DNA from: Odiellus spinosus
Taxonomy: Eukaryota > Arthropoda > Arachnida > Opiliones > Phalangiidae
NCBI GenBank assembly: GCA_963920705.1
Contig: OY987227.1
Location: 28,315,935-28,379,934 of the forward strand
Direction of reading: 5' to 3'
DNA length: 64,000 nt
Below, piece after piece: positions 10,919 through 22,370 of the stretch. A program made the position numbers and the translations under genes. The notes beneath the pieces are model-generated. The model saw nothing but the letters and a program-made list of their open reading frames with translations, was not told the origin of the DNA and made no database searches. How positions within the stretch are numbered: the stretch's first letter is position 1; every line of letters begins with the position of its first letter.

Positions 10919-12489
10919 TCAAGCGGTCGGTTGCATCTCTGTCAAGCCACGGGTATCGGATACTCCAGTAGCCGCAAATGGTTCCGGGAACGGTGTATCG
11001 GTAGTATCCATCGTTGTCATTGACCTGGCTTTCTTGTTTCGAAGTACTCGGACAATGAGGATTGGCATTGAGGTTAACCAGCACGCGAAATGTACCCAGT
11101 AGAATATCTGAAAACGATTTAGGGAAATCAAGCCCGGTTTCCGAACAGTCACGTGACTTGGCAGAATCTAAATATAAATTTTTACTTCGGCTTGTTTTAA
11201 ATAAGTCGTAACTTGATTGCCATCAATACTCAGCCTCGCGCTCATAGCCCCGTTGCATTTATAGACGGCTGTATCTTTACCGATGGTCTTATAGTCAATT
11301 AGTTCTTTGCACGTTGATAGCACGGCGATGGTGACGATACAAGCCCCGATGATGGTGAAAACTGATACTAAAGCGCCGATTAAAAGGAAAGGCATCACCC
11401 ACAGAGAGCGTCTAAAATGTAATTTAATTAGCTTTTTAGATATTTAAATACGCGTGTTTGTACGTAAGGGTTTTTAACCTTTTCGAGAAAACTATACAGG
11501 CTCCCTAAACCCTTCTGTAGGAGAGCAGTAATAACCGTTAGAGAATATTGTGAGCGTAATAATTTCATTTTAAAGCTATAAGAAATATTAAACGAAACAG
11601 GATGAACACTTCCTATCCTTCGGCACTACTCCCTCCTTTGGGTCGATTTGATCGAATCTTAGGTGATCGAACGCTGTCCGAAATGATCGAATCTGTCTAG
11701 ATCGAATGTCGTTCAAAATAACTAAGGTAATAATTTGAAATCATAAGTTTATAAATACCCCATGTAAGTGACACTAATCTAAACTAACCTAACCTAACCT
11801 AACCTTCGGAAAAATAATCTTGAAATTAAAGGTATTACGTAATATTATGTGAAACATTGAGTGAAAAGAATTCGATCACATTGAACCTTTTTTTTCGTTC
11901 AGAATAACTTTCGACCAATAATGATGAAATGCGGCCACAGGCAAAATTATTATCGCTCCATGAAAATTCGAACAAATTGGACATTTTTCGATCACTAATT
12001 TTTCGCTCATTAAGTTATAACCCCTACTCCTTACTGTAGCCACACTCTTTTGGAAACAGAAATTCCACCAATAATCCCAACGCGAACAAAGCCCTGACAA
12101 AATAATTTATTAATGATTTCTCGTTACCCAACGTGTTGTTCCCTAGTAGTGGCTACTTTAGCTCCGTATCCGTAGTAAACCAATAATATGAGAGCGTAGA
12201 TAGAAGTGGCGCATGGTAAAAATGCCTCAAAATCGCAAATGTGATTAGGTCCGTCGTTAAACAAACTCTTCCGATTAATTTCGTTATTGAGTGTCATAAA
12301 CAGCAAACATTTTCCGCCCGCGCTTTTCTATCAAATTTAAAATAATTACCTCGTATCCATTGAACGATATTTAAAATTTAAACTAACCTTCGCTAATAAT
12401 AAAGTAGCGACCGACCCTAATCCAGTTACCAGAGCGGCCAAATGAATGACAGCCGTCAGGAGTAGTTGAACGTGGACGTAAATTCCCAT
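10919..12489 (-). CDS. TMEM179: TMEM179 family membrane protein (complete, four exons)
   Basis: The exons are 12489-12388, 12327-12128, 11411-11186 and 11107-10919 on the - strand, all GT-AG. The phases match at every junction (0, 2, 0), giving 717 nt and 238 residues, close to the ~233 of the vertebrate protein. Predicted membrane segments lie at about residues 7-32, 70-88, 106-131 and 177-195, the four-helix layout of the family. Recognisable features are GKCLLF (residues 39-44) after the first helix, NHICDF before the second, and the extracellular loop with cysteines 134 and 153 between helices 3 and 4. The C-terminal tail is short, Thr/Pro-rich and presumably cytosolic. The start ATG at 12489 is followed directly by the first helix. 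The biochemical role of TMEM179 is not established. The family assignment rests on remembered motif order and length, not on a search. Confidence 0.88.
11785..11805 (-). repeat. Short interstitial (TTAGG)n telomere-type tract
   Basis: Four tandem AACCT units on the + strand equal TTAGG on the - strand, the telomere unit of most arthropods. The tract is inside the second intron of the TMEM179 gene. Four units can arise by chance in AT-rich DNA, so this is only a weak hint about phylum. Confidence 0.55.
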
Positions 12490-13028
12490 TATATTTCCGA
12501 CTTCATTCGAAATAACTGTAAGCTATTTTAGAACGACGAAATCGGAGCCGAGTAATGGTTCCACATATACGCCCCTTATTACTGTCGCGAAGTTTAAGCT
12601 TTTATCTGGAGTTTGTGAAATCCGATAGCGCGTTTAAAAAGGATTTTTTAGCCGAGCATTGTCTAGAAAAATGATTTATCCGCAACTTCTTATTTTAGTA
12701 GCGTTTTTCTCTATTAAAATATAAATTCTGTACTACCTTTGATTGGGTCCTAATCTAATCTTAAATTCTACAGATAATTTCAAGGGTTTTTATGTCGTGA
12801 ATGTTAAGTACTATAACTGTATTTCGTTTTTAACTGATACAGTACATCTAGGAGTGTTTTCTACAATCTGTTGTTTACATACTAGAAAATTATCCTTGAG
12901 TAATGATATTTGAACGAATTTTTATCGTCTATTGTTGAAATAATTAGTTTTAATATGAATTTAATTAAAATACAGTTACTACACCACAGTAACAATGTAC
13001 GCGTAACTACCGTGTTCATAGGACCATC
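12490..13028. other. Upstream region of TMEM179
   Basis: This is the 5' side of the - strand TMEM179 gene. It is AT-rich. I see no clear TATA box, initiator or upstream coding exon, so a promoter position cannot be given. Confidence 0.35.
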
Positions 13029-13192
13029 AGACTCCGGGCTCCCACCAAAATTTAAAAAAAATAGGGAAATAGGGTATTTTTCAGGCTAGAAATATGGTGA
13101 AATAGGAACCAAAATTTCTAAAATAGGGAGGAAATAGGAACCAATTTAAGAAGAAATGTGATCTTTAATTTTCACAAAATGACTTTTAAAAT

Positions 13193-13223
<31 letters not shown>

Positions 13224-13456
13224 CGTGATATTATATCAAACTGACTTATTCAGTATTTCTCGCTGTCAGTTTTTCGACTTAGCATAAAATTTGGGTTCAA
13301 TATTATAGGACGACGGTACTTTTAACCAAATTTACAAGAAATATGGCGATTTAGGGTCCAAAATCACATTTTTACGGTGGTTTAGGGACCATATCACGAT
13401 TTTAAGGTGGTTTAGGGACCTCAAAAAAAAAGTAGGGGGGACCTGGTGGGAGCCCT
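13029..13456. mobile_element. Non-autonomous DNA element with GGGCTCCCACC ends
   Basis: The left end holds GGGCTCCCACC and the right end the inverse GGTGGGAGCCCT. Directly flanking ACCATC occurs at 13,023-13,028 and again at 13,457-13,462, which looks like a short target-site duplication. The interior has repeated phrases such as TTTAGGGACC and a ~25-bp poly-T run near 13,197-13,223. There is no coding capacity. It is probably an internally decayed MITE. Confidence 0.6.
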
Positions 13457-15660
13457 ACCATCTTGTTTACTAGATAACTTCGAGTAGTTAATATATATTT
13501 CCTGGTCATTCTAAACTCGGCCCAAAGTAGTGTCCTATGGAAGCGCCCTTGATTGAAATTTTGTGAAATTAATTTTTACCGAGAAGTATCGCTAGTGGTT
13601 CCTGTAAAAAAAAAAAAGTTACATTAGGGGAATGTTAATAAATTAACACGCAAATTTACAATAATTTTTTCCCTTTAATATTTCTTTTTTTCCCGATTGG
13701 ACAAAATAGATTACGCGCATTTAACGGCTATTACATCGTAGCCAATCAATAAACGTTTACTATTCGGGAGAGAGCGCCATTTTTTTTTTTTTTTTTTTTT
13801 TTAAATACATAAATCCATTTAACTTAATGGCTATTTTTTGCCGAGTTATTTTCGGGCAAACTGCAAAATTTCCGGACAGTGAAAAAATTTATGAGTTTAG
13901 CCGCGGAAAATTGAGTTTTTGGTGTTCGCAGCTTTTTGCAACGAAAATGTCTTCGTAGAAATTTAGCCATAATGGGTTTTATCATAAGAGAATCATAACT
14001 TCAAGGTTACAACCGACAATATTGCAAGGATTTAGTCGCTGGTTTCAATTCTTGTCTGTAAAAAAAATTATTCGGGCTTATTATGACGAGACCGAATATT
14101 CTCTGCAGAATAAATCATATTTGAACTTTACGAGCGCGAAGAGAGCTGCCTTTTTCTTGGCGTCAACCTCAGGATAGCGGGTATTCTTTAGATAAGGTTA
14201 ACCTTCCACTATTACAGATTTGTTCCCCAGAAAAATATGGGGGATGCCAGTTACAGATGGGTGAATCAGTAGGAACCAAAAGTTACTCTGATCTAAAAAG
14301 GTCCTCAAGAACACTGCAAAAGTCTTGGGCAAAACTTCCCCAAGACTTATTGACATAATGGAAGACTTCCCCAAGACCTCTTAAGACTAAGTAAGACATC
14401 CGGAAGATTTCACGAAGACCTCTTAAGTCTAACTTGGTTTGGTAAGGGCACAACCAATAGTCAGTTTCCCCTCTATTTTATTGAAGGTCAGAGAGAAGTG
14501 AAATTGCATTGGGGACAATTGAAAATTGAAGCCCTTTTCGATGGAAATAACCTTACTTCCTTGAGTAGTTTAATCGTTTTGACTTAAAATTCAACCTACA
14601 ATTCCCTGTAAAAGGCTGATAGGCAAGACTTAAATATAACTGTAAATCTATATTCAGAGCCCACTACACCTTAAAAAAATCGCGTGTCATTGACGTCACG
14701 CCTCTGACGAGTTTGACCCTAGGTGGGTGTAACGTCAATGACACGTGGTATTTTTCCAAAAAATGTATAGGGAGAATTTACGGTTCTTTTAACGCGGAAA
14801 TGGCGTCCCCAATATTTTTCTCCAGGGGTCCAGACCAAAAATAAATCCCGTAAGATCTCCAGAGAGTCCCTGTAGATCTCGTAACCTTACCCCATCTATT
14901 TTAGTTCCAATCTCAACCGCTAGAGAGAGCCGTTTCAAATTACGCGTCTCTGGTCGTAGAATATATTTTCTCTCGCGAAAGCTCTGACGTAATAACTTCC
15001 GAACGACGGAAGAATCGTAATACTTCCGGTTGTTCCCTTGGATCTGATGATTATCTGGCGTTTTTATTTTATTCTCTTTAAGGGATGGCACAATATCACT
15101 TTTTGTTTAATCCATTTAAAGTTTTTCTCTCTAAAACAATTGTGGTTTTAAATTTTTTGTTTCTTTTTTAAAAACACTAATCAAAATTTACCCAACTATA
15201 TTTAATATATATTTATATATATTTTCGTATTCAACAACACAACCATGGTTATAATGTTTATATAGTTAATGGCACCAAATTAAATGGTAATGTAATTTCC
15301 CAAATTAAATTCAAAATTCGTATTTCCTCTTCTATATAAATTAAAGGAAATTAACTTTTTTTGATGAAAGTTTCATTAAACGTTAAAAGTCACACGCGAT
15401 CCAGCTTATTTTCCGTCTTAATTTCAATAAAATTCTTATATTAATATAGATAAATAAAATTTATAAATTTAATACATTTAAGGAAAAATGGGAATGAAAT
15501 TCAATTTTTTTTAAAACAATTATTGGGCAATGTTAATTCTAAAATTAGGTTAATTTTGAACTTCAGTGTGATAGAAAAATTGGATTAGTCATAAAACTCA
15601 CGGCCCCTACCTTCAATTTCAATAGTTTATATCATATAATAATTTATTACAATGTACGTC
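13457..15660. other. Non-coding stretch with short repeats
   Basis: I recognise no gene. A poly-T run lies near 13,782-13,802. At 14,274-14,445 a loose tandem pattern of AAGACTTCCCCAAGACCT-like phrases occurs. Element J copy 2 is at 14,681-14,751. The - strand open frame 14,789-15,091 (100 codons) has no motif I know and is probably chance. Confidence 0.4.
14681..14751. repeat. Inverted-repeat element J, copy 2
   Basis: Compact form of element J. GTGTCATTGACGTCACGCC on the left is answered by the inverse around GTAACGTCAATGACACG on the right, so the two ends could pair into a hairpin. Copy 1 is at 10,648-10,757. Confidence 0.55.
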
Positions 15661-15938
15661 CAGGCTGGGAAATAAGGATAATTTTTAAACTGGACTTGTG
15701 GCCAGTAGAGCCCAAGCAGTTTAATTAAAAAACTGGACATTGGCCAGTTACAATTTTCACGAGCTTGACAATCTGTCATTATGACGTAGGACTATGACGT
15801 AGGCTAAGAAACAAAACTAAATTTTGGAATTAACTGGCCTTGTGGCCAGTAGACCCCCAAGCATTTAATTTTTAAACTGGCCCAGCTAATTTTTAAACTG
15901 GACTTTTGTCCAGTAAAACCGCCTTATTTCCCAGCCTG
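15661..15938 (+). mobile_element. MITE family C, copy 1 (CAGGCTGGGAAATAAGG ends)
   Basis: A 278-bp non-coding element starts CAGGCTGGGAAATAAGG and ends with its inverse CCTTATTTCCCAGCCTG. The interior is built from short repeated inverted phrases (AAACTGGAC, GGCCAGT). A second copy in the opposite orientation is at 54,732-55,024 and has a perfect 8-bp target duplication. This copy's flanks are only partly alike, suggesting an older insertion. CAG-starting ends with 8-bp duplications fit the hAT superfamily. Confidence 0.88.
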
Positions 15939-16011
15939 GTACTACGTACGTAATTTCGTAACGTTTTCTCGCCATCTAGCGGAATGTTTTTCCTAGTATT
16001 ATATATACATT

Positions 16012-16130
16012 CGCAGACACTCGCGAATTTTGAACTCTACACTATCAAAGCTGAACTCAGAGTTCATGAGAGTTCGAACTCAATGCACTGTCAAAACTGA
16101 ACAGCGAATTCAAGAGTGTCTGACCCTTCG
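16012..16130 (+). mobile_element. MITE family F, copy 1 (short form)
   Basis: Ends carry GCAGACACTCGCGAA and the inverse-type AATTCAAGAGTGTCTGACC. The inside alternates AAAGCTGAACTCAGAGTTCA and related phrases. The second copy at 25,627-25,925 has the same ends but its inside is expanded into 46-bp tandem units. Non-coding. Confidence 0.7.
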
Positions 16131-17212
16131 GTCGCTTTCACCATCGATATTCTGTTAATACGATTGCTTCACTGAAATTCAAATTTAACCAAACTTAATC
16201 AAATATATTAAGCACTAAAATGTCGTCTAAATTTGTTGAAAAATTTTAATAATTATAGTTTAGGTTGCAGATTCTGAAAACAAAGTCTAAAACGATGTTC
16301 TATTACTGATTCTTTTAGATCGCACGCTGCTGTATAGCGGAAAAAAGGTAAGTTTCAATTTTTGTCCGGTTTTTCTGATATTTATAAACAAGCCTGCACG
16401 TATTGTCTCGGAGTTATAAGTCCTTCCAAATATGCTAATTATTGGAAGTGACCTAAATTTTCGAGTTTTTCAAGCTGTTTTGATTCAAGGCTCGTTTACT
16501 CTAATTGAGACGGAAGCTTAGGTGGATCTTGAAAAAGATAGCCGCTACTTCATCACCAAAACAGCGAATTTATCATCAGCTTCTCATTACTTAAGTGCCA
16601 AGGGGTTAAGTTCATAAGGTTGTGACGCTTTTCAGACGCGTTTAGGGAAGGTACATCATAAATTTGATTTTGGCTCCTCATGGGTTTGATTGGCTCTTGG
16701 GGCCCTTCTCGTTATGGGACCCCGGGCTAGTGTTAAACTGATGTTAATTCCCTGTTTGGTGTCTGAAATATACCGTGGATCTCTTCGAAGCTTCTACTTC
16801 TGGCTCAACTCGAGAGACGCGACCCTTATATCAACTCATCTTGATTTTGGTGTTTGAACCAATTTTCTGCCACGCGTATTTAAATTTTAGCGTGGTGAAT
16901 CTCGAATAAATAAGTTCGTGTCGCTTGCCAAACGACTTCGAGGATACATTTGCCAAGAACTCTTTCTCCTTTTCAGTAAACACTGAAAGAGGAGGCAACC
17001 TTTACATATTGAACAGTGAGCTCCCCAGAAATTATTTCAAAATTTAAATATTCGCGACCTTGATTCGATAAAGTATAACTTAAAATATATTTAAGACTTC
17101 AGAAAATAATTTTTCGCCTGTGACCTTTTGAAACCAAGTTTATTAAAGACGAGGGTTAAGCAAATTCCAACGATAGACCATTTACAATAAACAGAAAGAC
17201 TCGAAGAAATGG
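16131..17212. other. Non-coding stretch
   Basis: I see no supported gene, RNA or recognised repeat. Open frames are all short and without motif. Confidence 0.35.
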
Positions 17213-17620
17213 ATATTGTAGCGCGTTGATTCGTACCGCGCCTGTAACTGGGTTTGTTCCGGATCCGGTGGCTGAATATCGAGCCCAAAGGCAATTACGT
17301 CATTTAATTAGTCGTCATTCCTATGACGCCAGAGGTATACGGCCATTAAGCGAGCCTGAAACGGAACATACCCAGTTGGACCCGCGACCAGGATTCCCAG
17401 AGCTTCTAGTCCTATTTATTGCGTGACCTTTCACCTGGCAAAAAGGTCGCCAATTTTTTTTTACTAAACGTGGACAAACCTTTTTAAGGACTAGAATTTG
17501 TAGCGCGTTAATCTATACCGCGGTTAAAAACTGGTTAGGTTCCGGTTCCGGTGACAATGATTGGGGAGAAAGACTTTACGTTACGATTTTTCTACGACGT
17601 CAGAGGTTTCAAGCCGGTAG
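17213..17620 (+). repeat. Two diverged copies of a ~130-bp unit (repeat K)
   Basis: The stretch beginning TGTAGCGCGTTGATTCGTACC at 17,217 recurs about 284 bp on as TGTAGCGCGTTAATCTATACC. Both are followed by a GGTTCCGG/GTTCCGGATCCGG phrase and later by ACGYCAGAGGT. The first unit is open for 66 codons but the frame is not conserved in the second, so I read this as a diverged tandem duplication rather than a gene. Confidence 0.5.
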
Positions 17621-18191
17621 CTTTTACTCTCCATGCCATTCATTGGCTAATCTTGCTTAACCCGTGTCCTTAGAAAAAGTGTTTTGAAATATAAAATTTC
17701 AATCTTCTATATGATAGGAAGAAAGGATGATTACGTCACAGATAGGAAGGGGAAAAGACATCGCGTCGCCTAGCGAGTAAAATCACCAAGTAGCGATAGT
17801 GTATTTTTCCCTAGAACATTTTGTTTTTTACGAAAAGCATTTTATAGGTCCATTTTTGTAAAAATTGATTTGGTTTTCAACTATCCAGATGGAAGTATCC
17901 GTAATTTTCATATATATATATAATCTATCAGCTTTTTTTTATGGTTGCACTTTTTCAAGTTATTTAAGATTGTTTTACAGCAGCCTAATATATGATTCTA
18001 ATTAGAAGTCTTTGCATTGTTTAGTAATTTTCCTTTTATGTCGTCTTTATCGTCTTATTGTAGGTTTTTTTAAACACACGGGGGTATGTGACACTGATGG
18101 GTCTTTGCGCTCCGAGATCTATTTATTTTTTTAATTTTTTCTTAAGACGTCACTGCGTCAACATTAACCAGGGCGCGATAGCGTTTTCGTG

Positions 18192-18197
18192 TTTATT
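18192..18197 (-). terminator. Candidate poly(A) signal of the globin gene
   Basis: AATAAA on the - strand, about 90 nt past the globin stop codon at 18,287. Another lies at 18,122-18,127. Position and sequence fit a polyadenylation signal; which one is used cannot be told. Confidence 0.45.
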
Positions 18198-18286
18198 CTG
18201 TATTGTTTTACTTTCGTTTAACGATTGTCCAAAAAATTTTAGATCGTAATATTCATTTCGTATTTTTTTTGTCAGTTGGTTTATCG

Positions 18287-21200
18287 CTACGATCCCGCCG
18301 TGCTGTTACTTCTGGCCGGTTGTTGAGTTTCGTTCGCTTCCTCGTATCCTTGCGCTACCGTATCTAAGATGTATTTGATGGTCAGTTCGTATATCGTGGC
18401 CATGTTGTCCGTGTAGCGATCACCTAACGTTTCTTGGACGGCCAACAAAAACGGTTTCTCTATTCGCTGTAATGAAATATCGAAGACGGTTGAAAATGTG
18501 TTTCGACAAGGATGGATTATATTTAGCGAATCAAAACGTAAAGCCATCGTATGTTTAGTACAGTACGCGATACTGCAAACGGAGTGGCGTCTCGAGGAAG
18601 ATACGTCATTAAACTTAACACTCCTGCACTAGTACGAGACTCGCTACACCGCGCCAAGAAGGATCAGATAAGGAGAGGAAAAGTGGGGCTGCGTTGAGTT
18701 ATAGAGAGAAGAGCCAACCTCCCACTCGGGTGGAAAGGGGGGATAGGAAATTCTCGAGGTAAATTGTTGTCACGTGGTCGCTAGCTAGCGCGTCTCATAA
18801 AGGATTCGTTTTACCCGCGTGACAACAATTTACCACGAAGCATCTCTACCCCCGTCTGTCCCCCGTTCTCCCAGAGTGGGAGTTTAGGCCGACGCGGTAG
18901 GAGCCGCGCCGTTCCCACTTTTCCTCTCCTTATCTGATCCTTCTTGACCGCGCGGAACTGGAATGGCGCTCCATGCTGCGTGGCAGTACCAACATTGTAT
19001 CTTGACGGAGATTATAATATAGGACTGATACTAGATGTGGATGGAACAGGCGTTTAGGGGACTCCAACTCGGGGATCCGGACTATTTACAAGGTGACCTT
19101 TCCATCCTCATGGACACCATGAAGATCAGTATGGTCCCAGAACTGGTAGTTCGCTAAATTGATAAAGGAGTGCTCTGCCTACAACTTTTGACGTTCCCCT
19201 CGCAAGCTCCCGTGCTTCGACAAAATTGATATCAACAAACTAATACTCTGTCGTACGTGAAATAATTGATTCGCGACACACTAGCGGCTGCAGTCGGCGT
19301 CAATAAACGCGAAACACCATTCTTAATGGAATTTCTTCCCTTTTTTGGAGCACATTTACTGCGGGTTTTTAGGCCTAAAATTAACGCTTTACTGAATGTG
19401 TGTTTGGTTTTGCTCTAAAATTATTAGATTCCTGCAATTGTACCTAAAGAGGCAATTATGATGATAATAATAATATTATTTCTTTACGCGTCTTACCCAG
19501 AAATACTCCTTCTTGAAGCCCGGAATCCTTCTGTGCATTTTTCCAACTTGTTTGAGATAGTCGATGACGTAATCGACGTTGTCCAAGGAGCTGATACTTT
19601 CGTCTAAGGTACTCATGACAACGTTGGCGTGCTCGGCCAATTCCATACTTTCTCGTTGCTGCTCTAGCGTCTTCAACTCTCGCAACTTCTCGAATAAGTT
19701 CAACAGCTCCGCGTTCTCCTTGAATAACCTGCAAAATTGAAATAGTCAGTACCTCTTGGTTTTTCTCATTGCGCCAATTTTTTTAAATCAATACGATTCG
19801 AATTTGGTTCTTTAGGACCTGGAATATCAGGTCCTCGCTTTTTTTTTTGTTTTTTTTTTTTTTTGCGGTTATCGGTTACTTTTTACCCATTAATTGTAAT
19901 CGGTAATTGAGCTTTCAGCATTAAATTAGAGGCCCATTTTGAGAGGATTTGGAGGCCCCCCTTGAAATTTACAAGTTGGCTATAGCCCACTGGACTTCGA
20001 ACATGATTTACACATTTTACAGTACAGATCTACTTAAAATATATTCAAATAGTTTAAAATAACAGAATTTTTTAAATATTTCTTAGGTAAACGATGGAAT
20101 GGTACTGAAAGTCTAGCCCGCGAGTGGCCGACACCGATGGAGCAAGCTCAAACGTATCTGAATGACCTTTCGCTTAAAATATTCATCCACTACACTGATA
20201 TGAAAGTTGGACAAAGACTTGTGCCGGCGACGAGTGTGTTCATTCGCGTTTTGCGCGTGTATTTAGTTTTCGGAATTGCGTGAAGTGTGAACCTTCCTGA
20301 CCCACGCGTTATTTTGGTCTACCAACGAGCTCTATGCCTAGTACCTTCCAAGTCCCGATAAGTGTGTTGATTCGGGTGAACTTTGCTGACCTACGCGTTA
20401 TTTTGGATATCATAAACTCAAACAGCATTCATCGTAGACCATCAAACTGGTGAGTTTTTATATAATTTCTTCCATTTTTATATAATTTTAGTTTTATCGT
20501 GGTTATTGAAGTTTAATAATTTAATTTCCACGGTTGAGGATTAAGTGTAATATGAAGTTATTTGCGGGGTTCCTTCTCTTTAATCTGGCCCTGATAATTT
20601 AGCCTGGCAATTAAGGGAGGTATTTCGGCCCAATAAATCATCAGGTGCTGCCATTTACCAATAAAAAAACAAGGACCCCTATAATAATTAAGATGAAGAA
20701 ATTTCCACTTTGATTGCTGTTCCAAAGAGTCCGCGATATTGGCCCCTGTCTCTATAAAACCAACTTACTCTTTAAATACATTTCGAATTAGTAAACATGT
20801 CGGGGGATTTCTCAAACTGTAGAATAATCCAAGCCTCTAATATTACGAGCTCCCAAGATACGCTTCGTTCTCATTCGCTACTCTGTCCTTATATAAAAGC
20901 GGAAACGGCTTCAATAACGTAAGCTTTTGACTCAATCTTTATCACGTTACCGAATACGAGAAGGGTCTGGTGTATTAATTTGATGTAGTACTACGTATAT
21001 TGATTGGTTTTCTAATCCTACCGGGAAGGTTTTAGTTTTGAGCATTCAGCGCGTACGAAGCTACGCTTACCTTATATCACTTTGGGCTTTTAGGGAAAGA
21101 TGGGGGAGACTTTGATCTCGAACGTGTTGATTTATATTTAATAAACGCTGGATATAGTACGTTACCTGACAAACATGTCGACTCCCGTGGGCTCCATAGC

Positions 21201-21353
21201 CCTGGAGATACCCTTCCATGATTTAGTGATGCTGAATTTCTGTCGCGCGTTTAATGGTAGACGAGGATCTGTGGCGGCTGGCGCCGGAGGTTCGGTTAAC
21301 GGAGCGCTGTTGGAAGCGGCGTTCTTCTTGTTTTTGGAATGACTTTTACCCAT
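18287..21353 (-). CDS. N-myristoylated globin, globin X-like (complete, three exons)
   Basis: The exons are 21353-21166, 19728-19497 and 18466-18287, giving 600 nt and 199 residues. The introns lie after phase 2 within Arg63 and after phase 0 behind Trp140, which are the classical B12.2 and G7.0 globin positions. Haem-pocket residues are Phe75 (CD1), distal His96 (E7, in LAEHANVV) and proximal His128 (F8, in GKMHRR). E7 and F8 are 32 apart, as in neuroglobin. The A-helix Trp is in ITKSWKG. The N-terminus MGKSHS has Gly2 and Ser6, an N-myristoylation motif, followed by a Lys/Pro-rich extension of about 35 residues. That combination points to the membrane-bound globin X group, thought to act in redox or signalling chemistry rather than O2 transport. 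Sequence just before the ATG ends a pyrimidine-rich run with an AG near 21,375, so a 5' UTR intron is possible. Intron 1 holds repeat H and intron 2 a family B MITE. Confidence 0.93.
18655..18946 (+). mobile_element. MITE family B, copy 1, in globin intron 2
   Basis: A 292-bp element starts CAAGAAGGATCAGATAAGGA and ends with its perfect inverse TCCTTATCTGATCCTTCTTG. It is flanked by the 7-bp duplication ACCGCGC (18,648-18,654 and 18,947-18,953). A second nested inverted repeat (TTGTTGTCACG/CGTGACAACAA) surrounds the palindromic centre GCTAGCTAGC. No ORF of note. Other copies are at 23,111 and 42,086. Confidence 0.95.
20050..20600 (+). repeat. Dispersed repeat H, copy 1, in globin intron 1
   Basis: The segment shares a colinear series of short matches with 41,300-41,735: TTAGGTAAACGA, CACTGATATGAAAG, AACAACATTCATC-like, GGTGAGTTTTTATATA, TTTTATCGTGGTTATT, and TTGAGRATTAAGTGTAAT. 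The copies are diverged and differ by indels. No inverted ends or poly-A tail were seen, so the class is unknown. The GGTGAGT string is a good splice donor, so the unit might come from a transcribed gene. Confidence 0.6.
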
Positions 21354-21422
21354 TTTGTCGCCTTTGAAACAAAATCTAGCCGAGAAAAAATACAAAAAAG
21401 TCCATAGCTTTATTTTAAGCAT

Positions 21423-22136
21423 CGCGCTTTGTTACGTATACATTATTGCCAAGGGTTAGGCAATTTTCACCCTATTTCCGCTCGTAAACGCCGAGTACTC
21501 GTTTCATTTCTTTATTACACAAATTATTTTTAGTTTTAATTTCGACTCTTACGCGGGGAATCACCGGATATTACCGTTTATAGACATTTTTAATTTCCTT
21601 TCGTGGGCTTCCTCTAAAGGTTTTAAACTATCTTTTGAGTGTCTTATTTCAAGGCTTAGTGAAACAATATTCATATAACATAAAAATAATAGTCGTAACC
21701 GCCTACTCGTAATTTGTAAGCGTAAAATATTGTTTTAAAGAGCGAGTCTCACACGGGTATATTTATTTTAAAAAGGGTTTCTACACCACCTAGAAAAGTC
21801 AGGGAATTTGGAAATTGGCCCAAAAAGTCAGGGAAAACTTGGGGGTGTATATAAAGGCTGCATTGATAAGGGACGCGAGTAATAGGGAACTGTTTAGCCA
21901 AATTTATACTTTAATTTTCAAATTTTACCCATTTGATGACGTGATAACGTTGACACTCGTAATCTGATTAAATATATTGTAAGCTTTTCGTTAGGCTTTT
22001 TCTTATAAGTCTACGCTTTATTCATTATTCAGTGCTTGATTAGAAAGCGCTGAACCTCAGTTTTGGTTGACAAGTTATTTACAAGTTCGTTCGTCCCAAT
22101 TTAATTTTTCACCATATTATGGTGATATCCCATTAA
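21423..22136. other. Upstream region of the globin gene
   Basis: AT-rich, without a clear TATA box or upstream coding exon. If the globin has a 5' untranslated exon it should lie in or beyond this stretch on the - strand; I cannot place it. Confidence 0.35.
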
Positions 22137-22363
22137 AGGGAGAATGAAACCTAAAAAAAAAGATTTTTTATTTATTTCTTATCAACTATACGCGAGGAAT
22201 TCGGAATTTACAAGAATCCAGCTAAGCCTATTTTCCTGTTAAGTGTTTTTCAATTTATTTCTAGTTTTATATTTGTTTGTAAATTTTTTTACTGATTGAT
22301 TGGGCGTATTTAAACGATAAGGAATCGATTAAAAATCACTAGTTGTTAGGCTGCATTCTCCCT
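22137..22363 (+). mobile_element. TTAA-flanked MITE, family G, copy 1
   Basis: A 227-bp element with perfect 10-bp ends AGGGAGAATG/CATTCTCCCT, imperfectly extending to ~18 bp, directly flanked by TTAA on both sides (22,133-22,136 and 22,364-22,367). TTAA duplication is typical of piggyBac-type insertions (Kolobok elements also use it). Partial relatives begin at 33,660 and 60,297 and a right end lies at 52,340-52,403. Confidence 0.88.
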
Positions 22364-22370
22364 TTAAAGT

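Noticed and set aside
10887-11102. Frames on + (10,911-11,102) and in another - phase (10,887-11,084) over TMEM179 exon 4
   Set aside because: Shadows of the true frame, whose phase is fixed by the upstream exons.
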